A DNA stretch of 57,242 nt, taken from the NCBI GenBank assembly GCA_910579135.1, contig CAJTTM010000016.1, positions 1 through 57,242 on the forward strand, read 5' to 3'. The first letter of the stretch is position 1. Each line of letters begins with the position of its first letter. The notes beneath the pieces are model-generated. The model was not told where the DNA came from. It saw only the letters and a program-made list of their open reading frames with translations, and made no database searches. This DNA is from an uncultured Erysipelotrichales bacterium (GTDB lineage: Bacteria > Bacillota_I > Bacilli_A > Erysipelotrichales > Coprobacillaceae). The translations under genes and the position numbers were made by a program. Shown one piece after another: positions 49,310 through 57,242 of this stretch.

Positions 49310-51975
49310 TAATCATCCCTCCCTAATATTTCATTTATATCATATGTTTTTACAAGATTATATTCATTATAAAAGACATCAAAATGACAAACAGAATGAT
49401 AATGACAATAACGACAAGGATTTACTTTTTGATGAATATTATTATCATCACTGCCTTTAGGAGCGATTTCGATATTACCATTAATCATATATGTATAAAG
49501 CTCATAAATATGTTCTTCAATCATCTCCATAAGTTGATTTAAAGTATCGGTTGACATAATATGTCCTTTATATTCACCTCTAGATTTAACATAACTTACA
49601 TTCACAAGATTTGATCTTGTGTTCATTGAAGGATCAATAGCCTGAATGACATCAGTATTATCATCAATCACATAGCCTCCATATTTGTATAAACCATAGA
49701 AATCATCTTCATTAATGTTCTCACTTATACTTCCTTTACCACTCATTATTCTTCTTTTAGTATTAAAATATAAAACAGCTCCAGGATCGCTATCATATTT
49801 TTTAGTCATCATCTTTAAATATAATAACATTTGAATATTAAATCCTTGAATTGCAAGTGATAAATCAATATCTTTAGCACTAGACTTATAATCAATAATA
49901 GAAAGATAATGATCATAAACATCCATTCTATCTACAAAGCCCTTAAAATTAATATCTTTAATTTTATCTTCTACTTTTTCTTCTTCGCTATATATTTTAA
50001 ATAATGATATATCCATCATTTGATGTAATACCTTTAGTGTGATTTCTAGATCTTTACTTAATTGTTCAATAAAATATTGATTAATAGAAGAGGAATATAT
50101 TTTTTCTTTTAAATCTTGATTTTTAGATAAATAATGTTGTACTAAATCATTAATGCTTTTATCTTTTTTCATATTAATAGATAAAATATAATGAACTAAA
50201 CTTCCTAATTCGTTTGGAAGTAATTTTTCTTCTTTTAAAGGATAAACACCTAGTCCATATTGAACAAAGTATAAAAATGGGCATTTATTATAAGTTTCTA
50301 TCTGACTTACAGAAAGAACAGGACTATAAAGTTTTTTGATAATTTCTTTATTAATAGAAAGAGGTTGATTCTGAGTTTCAATGTAGTTTGTAATATTTTG
50401 ATTTAAGATTTCTTTTTCTTTCATTCTCCCTCCGTTTAAATAATATTCATCTAAAGGAAGATATTTATTTTCTTTTAATGGCTTTAAATCATACATTTTA
50501 TTTAATTGGTTATACAGTGAAGAAGAAAGTAATGTTTCAGATAGTTGAGTTGTATAAGCATAAGAAAATACAATTCTTTCATAAGGACACTGTATTGCCT
50601 TTAAAATATCATTTTGATGCATTCCTAATAATTCTAATGAAGTAAATGAAGTAGGAATATGATTCTTTCTTAATAATTCTATATCCTCGTCTAATAATAA
50701 TCCTGTATCTTTAAACCTAGAAGGTAAAACAGTTTCATTCATACCTAAAATAAAAATATGTTTCTTTCTATCAGATTTAACTTTATCTATAGAAACAACT
50801 TGTACTTGATCATCATTATAAAAACATTCACTTCTATCTAATTGACAAGTTGATATAAAAAAATCTTTAAATTCTTCACTTGACATTAATTCATCAAAAT
50901 CTTTTAATATTAAAAAGTAATCTTTATATTTATTATCACTCATTTCCTTAGACAAATTATCAGACCAATCTTGAACAGATTGAGTAATATCTGTGGATTC
51001 TAAGATGTTTAAAATATTCTGATAATCTTTATCATATAAACAAGATGTTGTTTTTTTTATGTTATGAGGAATGTTTTCCTTAGAAAGAGTATCTAGTAAT
51101 ATTTCTTTATAACTCTCATTTGGATAAACAATGATAAAATCATTATAATGTAATTGTTTATCTACAATATCTTCTAAAAGAGTATAAACAACTCTTTTGA
51201 CTTCATTTTGTGGTGTAGAGGCTTTAAAAGTATAAAATTTATTTTCTTGATGATTATGTTTAAATGTTTGTGAAAAGAGATTTTTAGTTAAATATGTATC
51301 TTTAGTATTTGTATTTGCATCTAAACATAAATGATGTAATGGTTTATTAAAAAGTCTACTATCAAAATTATGGGTATATAATAATGTCATATCATTATTT
51401 AAGGATAAATTCTGAAGAATGTTTTGCCTCGCTTGTTGATATAAGTGATCTGCTTCAACATATAAATGAATATTTTTTTCATTGATTTGAATATTTTGAA
51501 AAAGACTTTCTAAGCATAAATATTTATTATTGCCTAAATATTCTTTTAAACAATGATATATTTTCATATAATCTTTTAATTTATTTGAATTAATTTCATA
51601 AAATGTTTGATGAAGTTCAAGCTCTTTCATTAATGAAATCATTTCATTGATAAGAGAGTAGTTAACATCATGAAAACAATAAAAATCATTATTATTTAAA
51701 ATTTGTCTTAAATAATAAGTTAATTCTATGTTGTTTACTGGTTGTTTATATGTGAAATGATGATTTAACATAAGTCTATATAAATATTGATTCCATGTCA
51801 TAATCTCAATATTAACTAGAAAATGAGTGTATTGGAAAAATCTTTTTTCAATCATTTCTTTATCTTCTACAATAAATATAAACTGTCTATAAGGGTATTC
51901 TTGAGCTTTTTGAATACATTCTTTGATTATTATATCTAACTTTTCATAATAATTAAGTCCATTAATAATACGCAT
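49309..51975 (-). CDS. addB: AddB helicase-nuclease subunit (4Fe-4S type)
   Basis: 888 residues from ATG 51975, preceded by GAGGTG; a GTG nine bases upstream is less likely. The inactivated helicase domain is followed by a RecB-type nuclease (LSIIDYKSSAKDID near 690). Cys565 (NKCPFLYF), Cys854, Cys857 and Cys863 (CRYCHYHSVC) form the C-X2-C-X5-C iron-sulphur set of true AddB. The N-terminus has no strong Walker A (RIINGLNYYEKLD instead), unlike B. subtilis AddB with GRAGSGKT; this resembles RexB-type variants. Partner of AddA in DNA break repair. Confidence 0.95.
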   Translation of the reverse strand: MRIINGLNYYEKLDIIIKECIQKAQEYPYRQFIFIVEDKEMIEKRFFQYTHFLVNIEIMTWNQYLYRLMLNHHFTYKQPVNNIELTYYLRQILNNNDFYCFHDVNYSLINEMISLMKELELHQTFYEINSNKLKDYMKIYHCLKEYLGNNKYLCLESLFQNIQINEKNIHLYVEADHLYQQARQNILQNLSLNNDMTLLYTHNFDSRLFNKPLHHLCLDANTNTKDTYLTKNLFSQTFKHNHQENKFYTFKASTPQNEVKRVVYTLLEDIVDKQLHYNDFIIVYPNESYKEILLDTLSKENIPHNIKKTTSCLYDKDYQNILNILESTDITQSVQDWSDNLSKEMSDNKYKDYFLILKDFDELMSSEEFKDFFISTCQLDRSECFYNDDQVQVVSIDKVKSDRKKHIFILGMNETVLPSRFKDTGLLLDEDIELLRKNHIPTSFTSLELLGMHQNDILKAIQCPYERIVFSYAYTTQLSETLLSSSLYNQLNKMYDLKPLKENKYLPLDEYYLNGGRMKEKEILNQNITNYIETQNQPLSINKEIIKKLYSPVLSVSQIETYNKCPFLYFVQYGLGVYPLKEEKLLPNELGSLVHYILSINMKKDKSINDLVQHYLSKNQDLKEKIYSSSINQYFIEQLSKDLEITLKVLHQMMDISLFKIYSEEEKVEDKIKDINFKGFVDRMDVYDHYLSIIDYKSSAKDIDLSLAIQGFNIQMLLYLKMMTKKYDSDPGAVLYFNTKRRIMSGKGSISENINEDDFYGLYKYGGYVIDDNTDVIQAIDPSMNTRSNLVNVSYVKSRGEYKGHIMSTDTLNQLMEMIEEHIYELYTYMINGNIEIAPKGSDDNNIHQKVNPCRYCHYHSVCHFDVFYNEYNLVKTYDINEILGRDD

Positions 51976-52057
51976 TAAATTCACCTCTTTACTTATTATA
52001 CACTAAATATAAAGAAAAAGGGAATATAATTATTTATTGAATTACAATAAATAATTA

Positions 52058-52086
52058 TTGACTTTGTTGATGTGAAGTGATAATAT
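52058..52086 (+). promoter_or_regulatory. Promoter of the DUF2975/YozG pair
   Basis: TTGACT (52058-52063), 17-bp spacer, TAATAT (52081-52086), 23 bp before the ATG. Confidence 0.82.
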
Positions 52087-52108
52087 ACATCTGTAAGGAG
52101 TTGATATT

Positions 52109-52588
52109 ATGAAACAAGAGATGATTTCAAAAGTTTTAAAAGTTTTTAGTGTTTTAGCAGGAATACTAGGAGGATTATTTTTTTATTGGTATTTTCCACA
52201 TATCATTGAAGTCTTTATTATGGAAAATCCAGAAGTTCAATTTTTACAGATTCCTTCTTATATTGGGATTGGATGTCTTTCAATAGTATGTTATGTTGCT
52301 TTATTTTTCTTTTGGAAGGTTTGTGATAAAATAGGAATACAAGAGAGTTTCTGTATTGAAAATGCCTCATCAATGAAAATGATAAGTATAATGGCTAGTT
52401 TAGTATGTGCTATTATCTTAGTAGGTGATATTTATTTGGGGGTTGTTGGTTTTCTTCATCCTGGTTTATTGATTGTTTCTTCAGTTTTTATATTTATTGG
52501 TAGTAGTTTTGCAGTTATTTGTTTTTCGCTTTCTTCGCTTATTTTAAATGCAGTTACAATTAAGGAAGAAAATGATTTAACGATTTAG
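52109..52588 (+). CDS. DUF2975 membrane protein
   Basis: 159 residues with four membrane segments (about 12-30, 48-70, 88-112, 118-148), typical of DUF2975. AAGGAG precedes the ATG. Such proteins are nearly always paired with a small YozG-type XRE regulator, as here, 9 bp downstream. The function is unknown; membrane sensing tied to the HTH partner is the usual interpretation. Confidence 0.88.
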   Translation: MKQEMISKVLKVFSVLAGILGGLFFYWYFPHIIEVFIMENPEVQFLQIPSYIGIGCLSIVCYVALFFFWKVCDKIGIQESFCIENASSMKMISIMASLVCAIILVGDIYLGVVGFLHPGLLIVSSVFIFIGSSFAVICFSLSSLILNAVTIKEENDLTI

Positions 52589-52597
52589 GAGGATATC

Positions 52598-52804
52598 ATG
52601 ATAATAATTAATATAGATGTTATGTTGGCGAAAAGAAAAATGAGTGTAACAGAGTTAAGTGAAAGGGTAGGGATTACCATGGCTAATATTTCTATTTTAA
52701 AAAATGCAAAAGCAAAAGCCATTAGAATAGAAACTTTAGATAAAATATGTAAAGCTTTGGATTGTCAACCTGGTGATATATTAGAATGGAAAGATGAAGA
52801 GTAA
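52598..52804 (+). CDS. YozG family XRE transcriptional regulator
   Basis: 68 residues: MIIINIDVMLAKRKMS, then a helix-turn-helix SVTELSERVGITMANISILK and KALDCQPGDILEW, which is the YozG/YojK-type signature. It is encoded immediately after its DUF2975 partner with AGGAGG upstream, and likely autoregulates the pair at the promoter 52058. Overlaps the following gene by 11 bp. Confidence 0.92.
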   Translation: MIIINIDVMLAKRKMSVTELSERVGITMANISILKNAKAKAIRIETLDKICKALDCQPGDILEWKDEE

Positions 52805-53159
52805 AATATTAATATTGTGTATTGTGTTATTGCTTACAGCTTATGGTATAAAACCAGAAAAGGCATGGGATGGATATCTATCATCAAATGAACATTTTGA
52901 TGAAGAAGGATTTAAAGACTTTACTGATTATTGTGAGTATAGATATAAAGATGATCAATTATTTATAAATGATAATGATTATCATAAAGTCACAAAGAAA
53001 GATATAGGTGAACTAAAAGATTATATTTTTAACTTTACAAGTTGGATTCAACTTAAAGATAAGTATAAAGAGTGGTATCATTTCGATAAACAAAAGATTG
53101 ATACAAATGATTATTATATATTAATTAAAAATGAAGATATGAGTGATGACTCCTATTAG
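52794..53159 (+). pseudogene. Lipoprotein gene with lost lipobox Cys and truncated 3' end
   Basis: 121 residues. The signal ILILCIVLLLTAYG looks like a lipobox LTACG in which Cys (TGT/TGC) has become Tyr (TAT), so lipid attachment is not expected. The remainder (DEEGFKDFTDYCEYRYKDD, WHYFDKQ-like YHFDKQKIDTND) resembles a family of small lipoproteins. The protein stops at DMSDDSY, exactly where sequence composition changes to the mobile remnant at about 53160; so the 3' end is probably cut off. Starts inside the end of the YozG gene. Confidence 0.6.
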
Positions 53160-53232
53160 GAACACTGTAATATCAAGGCTTTTTGGAGCTAGCAACCACA
53201 AAAAATATTATTTGAGCTATCACATTACGCAG

Positions 53233-53268
53233 AAAGCCGTCTGGCATGAAAAAACGGGCGGCTTTTTT
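53233..53268 (+). terminator. GC-rich terminator at the left of the element
   Basis: AAAGCCG (53233-53239) and CGGCTTT (53259-53265), extended by partial pairing of TCTGG with CGGGC-type bases, then TTTTTT. Typical of Tn1549/Tn916-family intergenic regions in style. Confidence 0.75.
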
Positions 53269-53361
53269 GCGTGGATAGCCAGGAGGGAGGCGAAAAAATA
53301 GTAACAAACTTTTAGCACAAGATTTGTGCAACATTCATGAAATTAAAAAAGGAGGTAACGA

Positions 53362-53515
53362 ATGGTAGACGAAAAATTGAACGTGAGCTTGGAGGAAAAT
53401 CCCCAGCCCAGCTTGTCTGGGTAGAAAAATTCATCTACGGAAATGTCAAAAAGGGTGACGAGCTTGTAAAAGGCGTTGAGGCTGGTGTGCTAGTCTGGTT
53501 CTCAATATATATGAT
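53362..53515 (+). pseudogene. Fragment of an element gene
   Basis: ATG 53362 with AAAGGAGG upstream reads 20 residues (VDEKLNVSLEENPQPSLSG) to a TAG. A second frame continues with KFIYGNVKKGDELVKGVEAG, which looks like the natural continuation after a one- or two-base shift, and ends in the reversed HTH gene about 53500. I do not recognise the gene. Treated as a broken start of a conjugative-element gene. Confidence 0.45.
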
Positions 53516-53638
53516 GGAGCGAGGGGTGAGGTCTACAAGCTGGGCTAGGTGCTCCTGCGTCCAGCCTTTGGCTTTTCGTCTGCGTTTGATTTCTTGGCCC
53601 AGAGCATGACAGTCAAGGCGTTTTTCATATTGGTACAT
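53435..53638 (-). pseudogene. Truncated XRE regulator of conjugative-element type
   Basis: 68 residues leftward from ATG 53638: YQYEKRLDCHALGQEIKRRR then AKGWTQEHLAQLVDLTPRSI and YIENQ, an XRE helix-turn-helix of the kind carried by Tn1549-like elements. After IEN the sequence changes to Ser/Pro/Thr-rich nonsense (TSTPASTPF), which is antisense to the neighbouring gene fragment. The C-terminal part is missing, so it is a fusion remnant. Unlikely to fold beyond the HTH. Confidence 0.65.
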
Positions 53639-53939
53639 TCTCACATCATCCCTATATTATTTTACATTTCGGGGCAGAATATGAGAACGAAACGTGATTT
53701 TATTTTTAAGTAGTATTTAATTTCATATATAATTGAAGAATAATTCATGGAGTATAGCCGCTCAGCTTTGAGACAAAATGTCCCAAAGTGGTGATAACCT
53801 TGTTGTTTGGGCTGAATAGAGCTATAATAACACCGTGATAAAGCTAAAAACAAGTGGATTTTTGGCAACTCTACCGCTGGTAGGTGTTCATTTTCTCAGG
53901 CCACAGTATAATAAAACGCGAAAGAGAGGTTTTTGACAT

Positions 53940-55016
53940 ATGGATCAAAAGAAAATCGGCAGCTTTATTGCAGCTCGAAGAAAAGATAATGGCCTAACGC
54001 AAAGTCAACTGGCCGAAAAATTAGGGATTACAGACAAAGCAATTTCAAAATGGGAAACAGGTAAATCTATGCCCGACCTATCACTATTCAATCCTCTATG
54101 TAATTTACTTCAAATTACTTTGAATGAATTGCTTTTAGGCGAATTTATATCAGATGAAAACTTGAAAGAAAAATCCAATCAAGTGTTGTTTGAAGTAGTT
54201 ACGAGCTGGCTGGGCAAGGATCAATGGGAAAGCAAAACAGATACCCAAGTTCCAACTGTTCTAAAATTAAAAAAAGTTAGAAAGATATATGAAACCGAAA
54301 GCACTTCAATTGAGGCAGTCAAAGATGTTAGCTTTGAAATTACTAAAGGAAATTTTGTTGGTATCATGGGTGCATCTGGATCAGGAAAAACTACTTTGCT
54401 CAATATGATTGCAACCATCGACAAGGCCACCAGTGGCCAGATAGAAATTGATGGGCAAAGTGTCTCCGAGCTTTCTGAAAATGATTTAGCATCTTTTCGT
54501 CGGGAGCATTTAGGTTTTGTATTTCAAGAGTACAATTTAATAGATACTTTAACGGTCTATGAAAATATTGCATTAGCGTTGACAATTAAGCAAATGCCGA
54601 AGGAGTCTGTAAAACAAAAAATTATTGATTGGGCAGAAAGATTAGACATATCTGAAATATTAAGTAAGTTTCCATATGAAATATCGGGTGGTCAACGGCA
54701 AAGATGTGCTTGTGTGAGAGCGATTATTACAAGCCCCAGCCTTATTCTTGCGGACGAGCCGACTGGAGCTTTAGATAGTCATTCAGCAAAGCAGTTATTA
54801 GAAAACTTTGTTATGCTCTCTCAAAAATATTCCGCTACAATTTTGATGGTTACACATGATGCCCTATCCGCCAGCTATTGCGACAAAATTTTATTCATGC
54901 AGGATGGTGAGTTTAAGGCTATGCTAGAACGAGAACAAGAGAATAAGCAGGAGTTCTTTACCAGAATTTTGGACACCATAGCCAAAATCACAGGAGGGGT
55001 TCATTATGTATCTTAA
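53940..55016 (+). CDS. Fused XRE regulator and ABC transporter ATPase
   Basis: 358 residues in one frame. Residues 1-65 are a Cro/cI helix-turn-helix (NGLTQSQLAEKLGITDKAIS, KWETGKSMPDL); 65-105 is a helical linker (EKSNQVLFEVVTSWLG). Residues 108-340 are a MacB/LolD/BceA-type ATPase: Walker A GASGSGKT (about 143-150), Q-loop FQEYNLIDT, signature ISGGQRQR (about 243), Walker B LILADEPTGALDS, H-loop VTHD. It overlaps the permease gene by 11 bp. Fused ATPase and DNA-binding domain could couple transport state to transcription. GAGAGG precedes the ATG; TATAAT near 53908 may belong to its promoter. No frameshift visible. Confidence 0.9.
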   Translation: MDQKKIGSFIAARRKDNGLTQSQLAEKLGITDKAISKWETGKSMPDLSLFNPLCNLLQITLNELLLGEFISDENLKEKSNQVLFEVVTSWLGKDQWESKTDTQVPTVLKLKKVRKIYETESTSIEAVKDVSFEITKGNFVGIMGASGSGKTTLLNMIATIDKATSGQIEIDGQSVSELSENDLASFRREHLGFVFQEYNLIDTLTVYENIALALTIKQMPKESVKQKIIDWAERLDISEILSKFPYEISGGQRQRCACVRAIITSPSLILADEPTGALDSHSAKQLLENFVMLSQKYSATILMVTHDALSASYCDKILFMQDGEFKAMLEREQENKQEFFTRILDTIAKITGGVHYVS

Positions 55017-56337
55017 ATTAGCGTTACGAAATGCAAAACGGTCTATATTTGATTACATCCTTTATATTTTTTCAATGGTTATGCTTACATCTATCATCTG
55101 TCTTTCGACCAGCATTGCAAATTGGGGAGACGTACAGGCTGGCTTTCAGACAATGGCGCTACCTCTATTGATTGCGATAATTATGGTAATGTTAGTAAAC
55201 TATATCAATGTTTTTATTGTTAAGCAAAGAGCAAAAGAGTTTGCCACTTATATGTTGTTAGGAATGAGAAAAGATATACTATCTTGGGTGTTTCTAAGTG
55301 AGTTACTTGTCATAGGATTGATTTGTTTCATCTTGGGTGTAGCTTTAGGTGTTGTAGTATTTGGCACTTTTTGTTATTCAATACTACAAGGAGCCAGGCA
55401 TCAGTCTATGCTCCAAATAATCTTAAAAAGTGTTTTACAGACATTTGCCTACTTTTGTTGTGTAGAAATCTTGTCAATACTTTTTATGAAACAAAAAATA
55501 TATAAATTACAGATTGTACAGCTTATGAATGAAAAACGACGCAATCAACCGCTTGGAGCAAGTAAGAGAGCTTTTTGGGGCTGGATGTGTATTGTCAATT
55601 TATTCTTCTATGTAATATTATTGCTTGCTATTTCCGTTATGTCTAATGAGATGATGTCCGTCTCCATTTCATTCATTTCGTTGCCGATGTTACTATGCGT
55701 CTTTTCATTTTATAAGTGGCTATACGCCTTTATTGCTTTTTTGCGGCTGTCACAAGCAAATACTTTGTACCAGGACAATCGACTATACCAAATTGCAGAA
55801 ATGACAACAGGTTCAAAGTCAAATGCAAATATGAACACAATATTTTGTGTTTGTCTGATTTTTTCTGCACTTTCCTTTACATTTGGAATGTTGCTAATTA
55901 ACGCGAATGTTCATATCTATGAATGGGCTAAACAACAATGGATGGGGTTTTTGCAAATTGGCATCTGTATCATATTTATGATTATTTATTTTTCTACCAT
56001 CTCGTTGTTGCAGATTGTAGATTTGAAAAAAGCGGCGAAAAATATCCGATTATTATTTCAAATGGGAAAAAATCGATCTGAGCTGAAAACTTTGCTTTAT
56101 TCTCAGACGCTTATAAAGCTGTTTCTACCAACGCTAATGGCTTTTGTTATGCTTTTATTGGCAACACCCTTTATAAACTATAAGCTAAATGTGATTTTTT
56201 CTGCCTCCTTATCTTTGCATAATTTAATAGCTAAGGCTATTGGTTGTTTTATAATTTGCTTTTTCATTTTATATGTTTGCTATTTTTGCGTGATATGTAT
56301 GATAAACATGCGTTATATCAAATTTAATGTAAAATAA
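55006..56337 (+). CDS. FtsX-like ABC permease partner of the HTH-ABC fusion
   Basis: 443 residues, about eight membrane segments: one near 15-35, three in 50-135, then four in 195-440. The segment FVIKQRAKEFATYMLLGMRK is the FtsX/BceB coupling motif (E-x-A-x-L-x-x-LG) near 68-87, repeated at FQMGKNRSELKTLLYSQT (about 350). It is shorter than classical BceB (about 650), lacking the large external domain. With the fused ATPase it would be a peptide or lipid exporter or sensor. Starts inside the ATPase gene. Terminator follows. Confidence 0.88.
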   Translation: MYLKLALRNAKRSIFDYILYIFSMVMLTSIICLSTSIANWGDVQAGFQTMALPLLIAIIMVMLVNYINVFIVKQRAKEFATYMLLGMRKDILSWVFLSELLVIGLICFILGVALGVVVFGTFCYSILQGARHQSMLQIILKSVLQTFAYFCCVEILSILFMKQKIYKLQIVQLMNEKRRNQPLGASKRAFWGWMCIVNLFFYVILLLAISVMSNEMMSVSISFISLPMLLCVFSFYKWLYAFIAFLRLSQANTLYQDNRLYQIAEMTTGSKSNANMNTIFCVCLIFSALSFTFGMLLINANVHIYEWAKQQWMGFLQIGICIIFMIIYFSTISLLQIVDLKKAAKNIRLLFQMGKNRSELKTLLYSQTLIKLFLPTLMAFVMLLLATPFINYKLNVIFSASLSLHNLIAKAIGCFIICFFILYVCYFCVICMINMRYIKFNVK

Positions 56338-56356
56338 TAATTTTCAAAATGTTGCC

Positions 56357-56395
56357 ACACGACGGTATCTGGGAGGTATCGTCGTGTCCTTTTTT
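56357..56395 (+). terminator. Terminator of the exporter
   Basis: ACACGACG (56357-56364) and CGTCGTGT (56380-56387), extended inward by partly paired GTATC/GGTAT, then CCTTTTTT. GC-rich stem unlike the host terminators nearby. Confidence 0.9.
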
Positions 56396-56450
56396 GTCTG
56401 CACTCAACTTAATTTGTTAAAAAAGTTTAGCTCCTCCATCAGGGTGTAAA

Positions 56451-56521
56451 TGTCAACTATAAATTGAAGAAAAATGAGAATTTGACTTGTAGAATTTTCG
56501 GAATCTAAATTGAAGAAAAAT
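56451..56521. repeat. IS21-family terminal repeats
   Basis: TGTCAACTATAAATTG at 56451 looks like an IS21-type end (TG...). A 15-bp direct repeat AAATTGAAGAAAAAT occurs at 56461-56475 and 56507-56521, 46 bp apart, as in the multiple terminal binding sites of IS21 elements. The opposite end of the insertion sequence is missing. Confidence 0.65.
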
Positions 56522-56615
56522 CGGAATTATATTTTAAAGAATTTTTGTAATCCTTTCATAGTTTCTTTAATTTTTTTAAACATTGTGTGACCATTTTCCT
56601 TTTCCATCACTGCAT

Positions 56616-56729
56616 TTAAATTCCATCTGTTTCCTCCTTTACAATATCTTTGGTTCTATAAGACGGTCCATCTATCTGTATGATATGACTATGATGTAAC
56701 AGCCTGTCCAATATCGTACACCTAGGACG
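56616..56729 (-). pseudogene. istB: IstB ATPase, C-terminal fragment
   Basis: Read leftward the frame gives RPRCTILDRLLHHSHIIQID, then GPSYRTKD and ends KEETDGI-stop at 56616. DRLLHHS followed by GPSYR is the well-known end of IS21-type IstB (transposase helper ATPase). Only about 37 residues remain; the Walker motifs lie in the lost part. It sits just inside the IS21 end at 56451. Confidence 0.78.
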
Positions 56730-56731
56730 AA

Positions 56732-56908
56732 TATATTGAGGTTACTGATGATGTGGCCGAGGACGTGGACAAAACCTCTGTCCGTGAGTCTGTTCTGAGC
56801 GGTTTGAAAAGCATGAAAAAATATTTGCAAAAAATCCTTGATTGCCCCTCCATTTGCTCCGCTTTTCTGGTGGTATATGAGAGGAAGTTTTTTCTTCTCC
56901 ACAACTGA
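56732..56908 (+). pseudogene. Unidentified mobile-element protein tail
   Basis: An open frame from 56732 to TGA 56908 (58 codons) reads IEVTDDVAEDVDKTSVRESV and then LSGLKSMKKYLQKILD. KTSVRESV resembles the C-terminal ends of some relaxases, but I cannot assign it. No start codon of its own; it abuts the istB fragment, so it is a cut 3' end. Confidence 0.35.
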
Positions 56909-56925
56909 ATAGCGGGTGACCCCAG

Positions 56926-57141
56926 GTGAACGCGGAACGGGCGGAGCTCTTGAATGGCGTTGACAAGGAACACCCCGCGCTGGTAGCCTTTGCAAAGTAT
57001 CAAAGCATCGAAACGCTCACCCGTGAAATCCTCACGGACTTGGTAGACCACATCAAGATTTATGAAAACGGCAATATCAGTGTTCGCTTTAAGTTTGCGG
57101 ACGAGTTAGCTTCTTTTTTTATTGGACAAAATGTCCAATGA
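56926..57141 (+). pseudogene. C-terminal fragment of a large serine recombinase
   Basis: About 70 residues: ERAELLNGVDKEHPALVAFA, then ETLTREILTDLVDHIKIYEN and VRFKFADELASFF, then IGQNVQ-stop. The LTREIL...DHIKIYENG...RFKF pattern is the C-terminal region found in TnpX/Tn4451-type large serine recombinases (near DUF4368). The catalytic serine domain is missing. Upstream is a stop at 56913-56920. It ends exactly where the composition returns to host-like. Confidence 0.7.
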
Positions 57142-57242
57142 TAAGTCTGTTTTATACCCTTATAATAGATTATAGAAACAATTTATTAAATTATACATTT
57201 AAAAAAAGAAAAAGCCTCTTTTTATTAGTATAGAATAATAGG
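57142..57242. other. AT-rich sequence after the mobile remnant
   Basis: No gene visible. AAAAAAGAAAAAGCCTC begins a possible stem near the window edge. The sequence returns to host-like composition immediately after the recombinase fragment. Confidence 0.5.

Larger units (their letters stand above)
53160..57141. mobile_element. Mosaic remnant of a conjugative/mobilizable element with IS21 debris
   Basis: Composition turns more GC-rich at about 53160 and back to AT-rich after 57141. The segment holds a truncated HTH gene in opposite orientation, an interrupted element gene, a two-gene ABC exporter, an IS21 end with an istB tail, an unidentified tail fragment and the C-terminus of a large serine recombinase. 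Boundaries are inferred from composition and from the broken lipoprotein gene at the left. Confidence 0.7.

Noticed and set aside
56672..57051. Minus-strand open frames of about 107-109 residues over the recombinase fragment
   Set aside because: They are antisense shadows of GC-rich recombinase codons on the plus strand; only the short istB tail frame on the minus strand has protein likeness.
1..57242. CRISPR arrays, rRNA genes or complete tRNA genes
   Set aside because: No regularly spaced repeats and no full cloverleaf were seen; the only tRNA-like sequence is the truncated tRNA-Thr.

Overview
The window is low-GC Firmicute DNA using the standard code (TGA serves as a stop), with strong AGGAGG-type ribosome binding sites. 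An AddAB recombination nuclease, a potABCD set with a PotC-PotD fusion, isopeptide-type Cna/SpaA surface proteins, YozG/DUF2975 and DUF975 proteins and a T-box-like leader suggest a gut Erysipelotrichia/Coprobacillaceae-type bacterium. The taxon is inferred, not proven.

Region 1 (1 to about 21820) is the late arm of an integrated siphovirus. The order is classical: small early-late genes, terS, terL, portal, MuF-type minor capsid protein, scaffold, major capsid protein, connector and minor capsid genes, tail tube, two tail-assembly chaperone reading frames, tape measure, a DUF6711-like gene, a tail spike with a C-terminal S74 chaperone, DUF1617, holin, DUF6275 and CHAP endolysin. After lysis comes an accessory block: a leftward XRE regulator, a consensus promoter and two tiny hydrophobic peptides. 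The prophage ends at a 47-nt 5' fragment of a tRNA-Thr(CGT) gene on the minus strand, taken as one attachment junction. Integrase and early genes lie left of the window.

Region 2 (about 21867-39640) is chromosomal: a polyamine regulator plus potA, potB and fused potCD; a tight operon of ispF, a DUF5011 surface protein, rhomboid protease, yaiI, a HAD phosphatase, bcp, a Cdd1-type HhH protein and an mmcQ/yjbR gene; leftward DUF975, asnB (behind a T-box-like attenuator) and MATE genes; then a ROK kinase, DUF4250, threonine dehydratase and a PurF homologue whose usual N-terminal Cys is Ser.

Region 3 (39640-45720) is a surface-adhesion locus. A class I c-di-GMP riboswitch with its own promoter and terminator precedes a 1080-residue Cna-B/SpaA-like protein, its 421-residue paralogue and a decayed lipoprotein gene. 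Both adhesins end in a sorting-like tail without LPxTG.

Region 4 (45722-53159) carries addA and addB, a DUF2975/YozG pair and a lipoprotein gene with a Tyr where the lipobox Cys should be; this gene is cut at the start of region 5.

Region 5 (about 53160-57141) is a more GC-rich mosaic of conjugative-element and IS21 debris with a serine-recombinase tail. Its one intact cargo is a two-gene exporter in which an XRE DNA-binding domain is fused to a MacB/BceA-type ABC ATPase, followed by an FtsX-like permease. Best candidates for new biology are this HTH-ABC fusion, the MuF-GNAT capsid fusion with its small partner gene, the PotA insertion domain, the asnB leader without a visible T-box sequence, and the c-di-GMP-gated adhesins.
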